From an uncultured Dokdonia sp. (GTDB lineage Bacteria; Bacteroidota; Bacteroidia; Flavobacteriales; Flavobacteriaceae), in assembly GCA_937124495.1 (NCBI GenBank), contig CAKZKZ010000903.1, forward strand, positions 1-10,232: a DNA stretch of 10,232 nucleotides. The letters are read 5' to 3'. The position numbers were made by a program, and so were the translations under genes. Positions 1 through 5,029 of this stretch are shown here, piece after piece. Position 1 is the stretch's first letter. Every line of letters begins with the position of its first letter. The notes under the pieces are model-generated. The model was given only the letters and a program-made list of their open reading frames with translations. It was not told where the DNA came from and did not search any database.

Positions 1-99
1 TCCATACCCTCTTACATTCACGATAGAGATGGTGGAATCTTCTTTTAGTTTTTTACGCAGTTTGGTAATAAATACATTTATAAAATGGTTCTTGAAGAA
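1..99 (-). pseudogene. Duplicated, decayed 3' fragment of an OmpR-family response regulator (runs off the left edge)
   Basis: Bases 1-77 are identical to 201-277, the 3' end of the intact response-regulator gene, at an offset of exactly 200 bp. Bases 78-99 still align without gaps to 278-299, with 8 mismatches in 22. Read on the minus strand the fragment stays in frame and encodes FFKNHFINVFITKLRKKL and onward to ...VRGYG, where the intact gene reads FFNGRSMDVFITKLRKKL. Three codons upstream of the aligned block the frame meets a TAG (109-111), and no receiver domain or similarity lies beyond base 100. It therefore covers only the last helix and wing of the DNA-binding domain and is most likely a gene remnant. 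Its 3' end is outside the window. Seven of the eight mismatches are G/C in the intact gene and A/T here. A paralogue homogenised by gene conversion, or an assembly artefact, is also possible. Confidence 0.7.
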
Positions 100-120
100 A
101 GGAATTGACTAACGGAAAGT

Positions 121-161
121 TCTCAAAAAAATAAACAGAAAAAGTTTTATTTTTTATGAGA
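121..161. terminator. AT-rich hairpin, possible terminator of the two-component operon
   Basis: Bases 121-135 (tctcaaaaaaataaa) pair with 146-161 (tttattttttatgaga) through about 15 base pairs with one bulged base and a 10-base loop. The hairpin lies 22 bases beyond the response-regulator stop and before the duplicated fragment. Read on the minus strand it ends a U/A-rich stretch, as expected of a rho-independent terminator. The stem has very few G-C pairs, so its stability is doubtful. Confidence 0.35.
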
Positions 162-182
162 ACAACCACCCCTTTTATGGTA

Positions 183-860
183 TTAACAGATGAGTTTATA
201 TCCATACCCTCTTACATTCACGATAGAGATGGTGGAATCTTCTTTTAGTTTTTTACGCAGTTTGGTAATAAATACATCCATAGAGCGGCCATTGAAGAAG
301 TCATCATCACCCCATAATTTTTTGAGAATGAGGGAGCGATCAAGGACTTGATTTTTGTTTTTGTATAAATGAAACAAAAGATGGGCTTCACGATGTGTGA
401 GGTTTTGTTCGCTTTCGCGAAAGCGTAATACCTGTTTTGGAAACTCAAAAATATATTCTCCTATTTTTAAAGTGTCCGTGTTTTTTTGCTCTAGACTTCT
501 ATTGAGTAAGTTATTAATGCGTACAATTAACTCTTCGATACTGAATGGTTTTTTGAGGTAATCATTGCCGCCAATACTAAATCCTTCTACCACATCTGCC
601 GTCTGAGATTTTGCTGTCAAAAATATAATAGGTACTGTGTCGTCTTGTTTTCGTATTTCTTTTGCAACTGTAAAACCATCCATTTTAGGCATCATCACAT
701 CTAAGACTACAATAGCAGGTTGATCATCTATATAGGTCTGTAGTGCCTGTTGTCCATCAACGCAAAGGGTGACATCAAAATCACGTGTTTCTAGGCTTTC
801 TTTTACGATTTGACCTAGTGCAGGTTCATCTTCGGCGAGCAATAATTTTATTTTAGACAT
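183..860 (-). CDS. OmpR/PhoB-family response regulator (RprY-like)
   Basis: This 225-residue cytoplasmic DNA-binding regulator is the partner of the kinase encoded just upstream. Residues 1-120 form a receiver domain: acidic pocket E10/D11, phospho-acceptor D54 in VVLDVMMPKMDG, switch T82 in IIFLTAK, and conserved K104 before P105 in KKPFS. Residues 125-225 form a winged-helix OmpR-type domain (LTHREAHLLFHLYKNK near 155-170, recognition-helix region VFITKLRKKL, wing VNVRGYGYKLI). Length is normal for the family. The ATG (858-860) lies inside the last codons of the kinase gene (8-base overlap), so translational coupling is likely. A CGCTTTCGCGAAAGCG palindrome sits in the linker region and encodes RFRES. 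The last 77 bp of codons 5' to the final 18 bases are duplicated at window position 1-77. Function as a transcription factor is secure; the regulon is inferred from the GTTAAC array upstream of the operon. Confidence 0.96.
   Translation of the reverse strand: MSKIKLLLAEDEPALGQIVKESLETRDFDVTLCVDGQQALQTYIDDQPAIVVLDVMMPKMDGFTVAKEIRKQDDTVPIIFLTAKSQTADVVEGFSIGGNDYLKKPFSIEELIVRINNLLNRSLEQKNTDTLKIGEYIFEFPKQVLRFRESEQNLTHREAHLLFHLYKNKNQVLDRSLILKKLWGDDDFFNGRSMDVFITKLRKKLKEDSTISIVNVRGYGYKLIC
410..425. repeat. CGCTTTCGCGAAAGCG palindrome, copy 1
   Basis: A perfect 16-bp palindrome inside the response-regulator gene, sharing the core GCTTTCGCGAAAGC with copies at 3160-3179 and 7850-7863. Here it is read on the minus strand as the codons for RFRES. 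It is far richer in G+C than its surroundings. Confidence 0.85.
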
Positions 861-2460
861 AAGGTAAAAGAATTTTAAATTGAGTAGGATTTGTATCTAC
901 GACAATGCTACCTTCATGTTTTTCTATAATCACTTTGGTATAATAAAGTCCTATTCCAAAACCTTTGACATCGTGTGTGTTTCCTTTAGGCACGCGATAG
1001 AATTTTTCAAAAATCTGATTCACTTGCGCTTTTGTGAGTGTATTTCCAGAATCTGAAATCACAATCTCTACACCATATTTTAGTTTCTGAATAGCTATTT
1101 TTATGGTGTCCCCACCATATTTTATAGCGTTATCTACAATGTTATCTAAGGCATTTTCTATATGAAAAGCATCTATAGATGTCCAGATGTTTTCTTCTTT
1201 TGGATCAAAATGAATCTCCTTTTCTGTATACGTAGCTATATATTTTTGATGGATAGACTCCAAAAGTGTCACCATATTTGTTTCTTGCTTGTTAAGCGCT
1301 AATGCTTCACTATTTATGGTCGCAGTTTCTAGGAGTTTTTCAACCATTTCGTTGAGTTTGCCCACTTGCTGTGAAGACATTTCTACATATTTTTTTGTCT
1401 TCTCCATATCATTAGAAGCATTAAAGTGCTGAATGCTTTCCATAGCAACACCTATGGTCGCAATAGGCGTTTTAAACTCATGCGTCATATTACTAATAAA
1501 ATCATTTTTAATTTCGGCAAGCTGCTTTTGTTGTTGTATGATATGAAGCAAGTATAATAAACTACCTATGACAGCTCCTAATAATAGTATTGATAATAAG
1601 ATGCCTAAAAGATTTCTTTTTAAAACAACACCTGCAATATTTTGAACACCTGCCTCTAGAACATATTCTTCAGGTAATAATAAAGATGTAGAGGTGACAA
1701 CAAGATCATCTGTTAAAGATATAATTTGATCACCGTGTATAGTATCTTGATATGAGATATTGTGCGCACTGCGTATATTTTTTCTAGATAGTTCATTAGA
1801 AAATAAGGAGTCAATAGTAGGGATGTCTACGATGTCATCACTAAAAGATAGCACAATTCTAGTGGTTAAATCTTGAAGCGCATTGGTACGTAAAGAGTCA
1901 GATAAAATAGGGACTCCCCATCCATAAATAGTATCATTACGTTTATGATTATTTAATCTTTTTATGATAGTGTCTAAACCTTGACCATTTGTACTTTTTA
2001 TAGTAAACAAACTTTTGGATTTAGGAGATTCTATATCATAACTCTTTCGCTGAAAAGAGGTTAATGATTTTTCAGAATGCTGAATGATAGAATCTATTTC
2101 TTCAGAAGTAGCACCTTCAATGGTAAGGAAATCGCCAGAAAAAATAGAATCAGTAATAACAACTGATGCTGAATTTCTATCAAGACCTTTTGCGGTACGT
2201 TCTGTAAAACTTTTAAAGCGATCTGATTTGAAAAAATCTTTGGGATGTGTTTCATTACTAAAAAAACCTAAGGTGTTTTGAGCTGCTTTATTCTCATAGT
2301 AAGTGCTTACGGCATTATCCAGACTGGTCTGGACATCATTAATAAGCTGTTGTTTGCCAGTTTCATAGTTTTTGTAATTCCAATATACTTGTATAGCAAG
2401 TGTAATAAGGATGACAGTGCTTATAAAGTATAAGATGGTTTTATAATTTCTTTCTTGCAT
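853..2460 (-). CDS. Sensor histidine kinase, two transmembrane segments (RprX-like)
   Basis: This 535-residue inner-membrane kinase should autophosphorylate on histidine and pass phosphate to D54 of the overlapping regulator. Transmembrane segment 1 is at about residues 8-27. A large extracytoplasmic sensor of about 250 residues (28-280) follows, with no domain I can name. Transmembrane segment 2 is at about 283-308. The HisKA domain has the phospho-acceptor H327 in NMTHEFKTP. The ATPase domain shows the N box (N440 and N444 in NALDNIVDNAIKYGG), G1 box (D470-S-G472), F box FEKFYR (about 484-489) and G2 box KGFGIGLYYTK (499-509). The G1 box lacks the usual second glycine (DSGNT instead of DxGxG). 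There is no HAMP domain: helix 2 runs straight into the dimerisation helix. The start is supported by the immediately following membrane helix and a GGAG just upstream. The kinase precedes the regulator in the same operon, and the divergent operator lies 40-65 bp upstream. Confidence 0.95.
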   Translation of the reverse strand: MQERNYKTILYFISTVILITLAIQVYWNYKNYETGKQQLINDVQTSLDNAVSTYYENKAAQNTLGFFSNETHPKDFFKSDRFKSFTERTAKGLDRNSASVVITDSIFSGDFLTIEGATSEEIDSIIQHSEKSLTSFQRKSYDIESPKSKSLFTIKSTNGQGLDTIIKRLNNHKRNDTIYGWGVPILSDSLRTNALQDLTTRIVLSFSDDIVDIPTIDSLFSNELSRKNIRSAHNISYQDTIHGDQIISLTDDLVVTSTSLLLPEEYVLEAGVQNIAGVVLKRNLLGILLSILLLGAVIGSLLYLLHIIQQQKQLAEIKNDFISNMTHEFKTPIATIGVAMESIQHFNASNDMEKTKKYVEMSSQQVGKLNEMVEKLLETATINSEALALNKQETNMVTLLESIHQKYIATYTEKEIHFDPKEENIWTSIDAFHIENALDNIVDNAIKYGGDTIKIAIQKLKYGVEIVISDSGNTLTKAQVNQIFEKFYRVPKGNTHDVKGFGIGLYYTKVIIEKHEGSIVVDTNPTQFKILLPYV

Positions 2461-2499
2461 ACTCCAAAAGTAGGTGGTTCCTTCTTTGTAAAAAAATCG

Positions 2500-2525
2500 G
2501 TTAACACTTGTTAACGTTGGTTAAC
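2500..2525. promoter_or_regulatory. Three phased GTTAAC boxes: candidate response-regulator operator
   Basis: GTTAAC occurs at 2500-2505, 2510-2515 and 2520-2525, separated by 4-base spacers (ACTT, GTTG), giving an exact 10-bp period. OmpR/PhoB-family regulators typically bind direct repeats of about 5-6 bases on a 10-11 bp phase, as in the CpxR box GTAAA-N5-GTAAA; here the pattern is TTAAC-N5-TTAAC-N5-TTAAC. The array sits in the 130-bp region between the divergent kinase operon and the secreted-protein/GLPGLI operon, about 23 bp upstream of a -7-like element for the plus strand, close to where an activator replacing the -33 element would bind. Binding by the neighbouring regulator is inference. 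Confidence 0.65.
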
Positions 2526-2547
2526 TTAAATACAGATTCAAGATATG

Positions 2548-2555
2548 CAAATTTG
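2548..2555 (+). promoter_or_regulatory. Possible Bacteroidota -7 element for the 2591 operon
   Basis: CAAATTTG matches the Bacteroidota -7 consensus TAnnTTTG except at the first base. It lies 35 bases before the 2591 start codon, leaving room for a leader of about 28 bases. No clear TTG -33 element is present at the right distance; the third GTTAAC box occupies that area, which fits an activator-dependent promoter. The match is short and unproven. Confidence 0.35.
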
Positions 2556-2590
2556 TAGTGTTGAAAATATAAAACTATAAAATAGACACA

Positions 2591-3106
2591 ATGAAAACTT
2601 TACTAACGATTATCGCAGCCTTATGCATCACCGCAACTACCTTTGCACAAAGTGTTACTAAAAAAGAAACAATCATTAAAGTGAGCCCAGATGAGCGCAA
2701 ACAAATTCAAGAAGTAAAAGAAGTTATTTTAGAACTATCTGAAAATTTACGCACATCATTAGAAGAAAAAGAAAAGCTGAATAAAAAAGACATTGTTACT
2801 TTAAAAAAATTATTAGAGGAGATAGATGATAACTATAAGGGGAACAAAAGAACAAAAGAGTTGATTATAAAAACAGAAGATCCTTCAGAAAACACTTCTA
2901 TATCATATGCTTTTTCTATAAAAACTGATGGAGAAATAGAGAAATTGGAAGATATAAACGAGGTTGACTTGGGTGAATTAAAAGAAAAGCTCAGCGAACT
3001 TTCTATTTCTATAGGTGATAGTGATGCTATAAAAGTGCTCGTAGAAAAACTCAATGAGAAGCATACCGTTATTGTTAAAGAGATTGAAGAAAAAACAAAA
3101 CACTAA
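2591..3106 (+). CDS. Small secreted, highly charged helical protein of unknown function
   Basis: This 171-residue protein has a clear signal peptide (MKTLLTIIAALCITATTFAQ, cut before or near S21), so it should be periplasmic or secreted. The mature part is rich in Lys and Glu and poor in aromatic residues and cysteine, with long predicted amphipathic helices (about 33-80 and 128-171) around a short beta-like stretch (about 88-118, IIKTEDPSENTSISYAFSIK). I recognise no family. It is the first gene of the divergent operon beside the kinase and its GTTAAC array, and GLPGLI gene 1 starts 23 bp after its stop. The position suggests a protein strongly controlled by, or feeding back on, the two-component system, comparable in layout to cpxP; this is analogy only, because no CpxP motif (LTxxQ) is visible. 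Confidence 0.8.
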   Translation: MKTLLTIIAALCITATTFAQSVTKKETIIKVSPDERKQIQEVKEVILELSENLRTSLEEKEKLNKKDIVTLKKLLEEIDDNYKGNKRTKELIIKTEDPSENTSISYAFSIKTDGEIEKLEDINEVDLGELKEKLSELSISIGDSDAIKVLVEKLNEKHTVIVKEIEEKTKH

Positions 3107-3129
3107 AAATTATATAACTTTACCATATT

Positions 3130-3960
3130 ATGAAAAATATAATCATACTCATCTTAGTATTCGCTTTCGCGAAAGCGAACTCACAAACTATCCAAGGCGT
3201 AGCAACATATCAAACACAACGTCATGTAGATATAAAAATGGATAGTACTTCTGGAATGAACGACGAAATGCAAAAGTCTATTCAAGAGCAGTTACGTAAG
3301 CAATTCCAAAAAGAATATACCTTGTCATTTAATAGTGCAGAAGCTATTTGGAAAGAAGAGGTAGCGTTAGACAAACCACAGGCACCACCTAGTGGAGGAA
3401 TAAGTATTGTGATAAGTGGCAATAGTGATGTTTTATATCAAAATATTAAAGAGCAAGCATATACTCAACAAAATGACTTAATGGGAAAACAATTCCTTAT
3501 AGAAGATACCCTTGAAAAGCCTGAATGGAAATTGGAAAAGGAAACGAAAAATATAGGTCAGTATACTTGTTTTAAAGCTACATTAACTGAAGAGGTTGAA
3601 GAGCGTTCTTTTCATAGTGTAAATGGAGACGATGAAGAAGAAGTGAAAATGGTAGAAAAAATTACGACAGCATGGTATACGCTTGATATTCCTGTACAAC
3701 ATGGCCCTAGTGAATTTTGGGGATTGCCCGGTCTTATCTTAGAAGTAAATGATGGTGAGATGGCTATGATGTGTACGCAAGTTGTGATCAACCCTAAAGA
3801 TGGCGTAGCTATCGAGATTCCTACCAAAGGAAAGAAAGTAGATGGAGCCACTTTTGAAAAAATCTCTGAAGAGAAAGCCAAAGAAATGATGGAACGTTAC
3901 AATACTGGTGGGAGAAAAAATGGAAGTGAAAGTACCTTTTCAATTAAAATAGGTGGATAG
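3130..3960 (+). CDS. GLPGLI family secreted protein, copy 1
   Basis: This 276-residue exported protein belongs to the GLPGLI family (TIGR01200, Pfam Porph_ging), a Bacteroidota family of unknown biochemical function often encoded next to TonB-dependent-receptor-like proteins. The signal peptide is residues 1-19 (MKNIIILILVFAFAKANSQ). Family hallmarks are the opening GVATYQT (23-29), the central FLIEDTLEKPEWKLEKETKNIGQY block (122-145), TAWYTLDIPVQHGPSEFWG and the name motif GLPGLI (198-203), followed by MMCTQVVINP. The sequence coding for the signal peptide contains the 20-bp palindrome at 3160-3179. It is a tandem paralogue of the gene at 4043 and probably shares a transcript with the genes on either side. 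Confidence 0.93.
   Translation: MKNIIILILVFAFAKANSQTIQGVATYQTQRHVDIKMDSTSGMNDEMQKSIQEQLRKQFQKEYTLSFNSAEAIWKEEVALDKPQAPPSGGISIVISGNSDVLYQNIKEQAYTQQNDLMGKQFLIEDTLEKPEWKLEKETKNIGQYTCFKATLTEEVEERSFHSVNGDDEEEVKMVEKITTAWYTLDIPVQHGPSEFWGLPGLILEVNDGEMAMMCTQVVINPKDGVAIEIPTKGKKVDGATFEKISEEKAKEMMERYNTGGRKNGSESTFSIKIGG
3160..3179. repeat. TTCGCTTTCGCGAAAGCGAA palindrome, copy 2
   Basis: A perfect 20-bp palindrome with the shared core GCTTTCGCGAAAGC. It lies in the signal-peptide codons of GLPGLI protein 1 and is read as FAFAKA, a different reading frame of the core from the RFRES reading at copy 1. The shared sequence is therefore a DNA-level, not a protein-level, feature. Confidence 0.88.
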
Positions 3961-4042
3961 TCAAATCATAAAATATTCTTAAAAAAAGGAAGCCACCTAA
4001 ACTTTCATTTAAATTTATAGTCTAAGATTTAAATTCTAGATT

Positions 4043-4954
4043 ATGGTTTTCAAAAATACGCGATGTGTGATGATGCTTTTGATAAGTTTCTTTGCAATCA
4101 CTACGTATGCGCAAGAAATAAAAGGAGTCGCTACGTATCAAACAAAAACGACAATAGATATGTCTCGTTTTTCAAGAGATGGGCAACAAATGTCAGAGCA
4201 GCGTAAAAAGCAAATTATGGAGCGTATGAAAAACTTTTTAGAAAAGGAGTTTACGTTAACGTTTACCAAAACTGAATCTTTTTATAAAGAAGAAGAAAAA
4301 CTAGCAACACCAGGTCAGGGTGGTGGCCGTTTTGGAGGAGGCTTTACACAAGGTGGTATTTATAAAAATACAGATCAAAACGACTATGCACAAGAGAATA
4401 ATATGTTTGGCAAAGTCTTTTTAATTAAGGATACGATTAATAACCTAGAATGGGAACTCGTAAAGGAGAGTAAAATGATAGGTCAATATCCCGTTTTTAA
4501 AGCAGTTGCTACCAGAGATATTGAACAAAATCTTTTTAGCAGAATGGGACGTCGCGCTAGAGATGCACAAAAAGCGAGAGAGAAAGAAAACGATACACTG
4601 AAAACGGCAAGTAAAGAAGATGAAATAGCAGAAAAGCCTGAGCCAAAAACAGAAACAATTACTGCATGGTATACACCTATGATTCCTGCAAGTCATGGCC
4701 CAGATCAGTTTGGCGGACTTCCAGGGTTGATCTTAGAGCTAAATACGAATAATACAACCATGTTATGTACAAAGGTAGTCCTGAATCCTAAAGAAGAAAT
4801 CAAAATTGAAGTTCCTGAAAAAGGAAAAAAAGTGACAAGAGAAGAATATCAAAAGATCGTAGACGAGAAAGCAAAAGAAATGGCAGAACGCTACGGAGGA
4901 GGAAATCGTCGCCAAGGCGGTGGAAGAGGCAGAGGTGGTAGATTTGGAGGATAA
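4043..4954 (+). CDS. GLPGLI family secreted protein, copy 2, with Gly/Arg-rich tail
   Basis: This 303-residue paralogue follows GLPGLI protein 1 after an 82-bp gap. The signal peptide ends at about residue 24 (...FAITTYAQ); ATG codons at 4070 and 4073 (residues 10 and 11) would also give a working signal peptide, so the exact start is uncertain. Shared family blocks are GVATYQTKTTIDM (28-40), VFLIKDTINNLEWELVKES, IGQYPVFKAVATRDIE, TAWYTPMIPASHGPDQFGG and GLPGLI (225-230), then LCTKVVLNP. It differs from copy 1 by a glycine-rich insertion at 91-105 (GQGGGRFGGGFTQGG), a charged insertion at about 167-204, and a C-terminal RGG-like tail (GGGNRRQGGGRGRGGRFGG, 285-303). The receptor gene starts 75 bp downstream. 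Function is unknown; the pairing with an outer-membrane receptor suggests a shared transport or assembly job. Confidence 0.92.
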   Translation: MVFKNTRCVMMLLISFFAITTYAQEIKGVATYQTKTTIDMSRFSRDGQQMSEQRKKQIMERMKNFLEKEFTLTFTKTESFYKEEEKLATPGQGGGRFGGGFTQGGIYKNTDQNDYAQENNMFGKVFLIKDTINNLEWELVKESKMIGQYPVFKAVATRDIEQNLFSRMGRRARDAQKAREKENDTLKTASKEDEIAEKPEPKTETITAWYTPMIPASHGPDQFGGLPGLILELNTNNTTMLCTKVVLNPKEEIKIEVPEKGKKVTREEYQKIVDEKAKEMAERYGGGNRRQGGGRGRGGRFGG

Positions 4955-5029
4955 TCTGATCATTAAAAATAAATTAACATAGGCATACTAAGATCATAGC
5001 ATCTTGGGTAACCAACCAATACATTCAAA

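Noticed and set aside
1..299. Integrative-element attachment sites as the cause of the direct repeat at 1-77/201-277
   Set aside because: Only about 120 bp without any gene separates the copies, no integrase is present, and the homology continues in frame past the identical block, which fits a gene remnant better.
2084..2281. Plus-strand open frame of 65 codons inside the kinase gene
   Set aside because: It is antisense to the well-supported sensor domain and shows no signal peptide, domain or upstream control sequence of its own.
2465..2472. Minus-strand TACTTTTG, a perfect match to the TAnnTTTG -7 element, just upstream of the kinase gene
   Set aside because: It ends 4 bases before the ATG, so the transcript would start at or inside the start codon, and no TTG -33 element lies at the right distance. 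A leaderless message is possible but unsupported.
3054..3245. Plus-strand open frame of 63 codons across the 2591/3130 gene junction
   Set aside because: It overlaps two better-supported genes in another frame and encodes no recognisable motif; it exists partly because of the palindrome at 3160-3179.
4021..4040. Imperfect palindrome TCTAAGATTTAAATTCTAGA just upstream of the second GLPGLI gene
   Set aside because: Four of twenty positions break the symmetry and the stretch is almost all A/T, so chance is sufficient; no promoter elements are placed around it.
4254..4262. Isolated GTTAAC inside the second GLPGLI gene
   Set aside because: It is a single box within coding sequence without the 10-bp-spaced partners that make the 2500-2525 array convincing.
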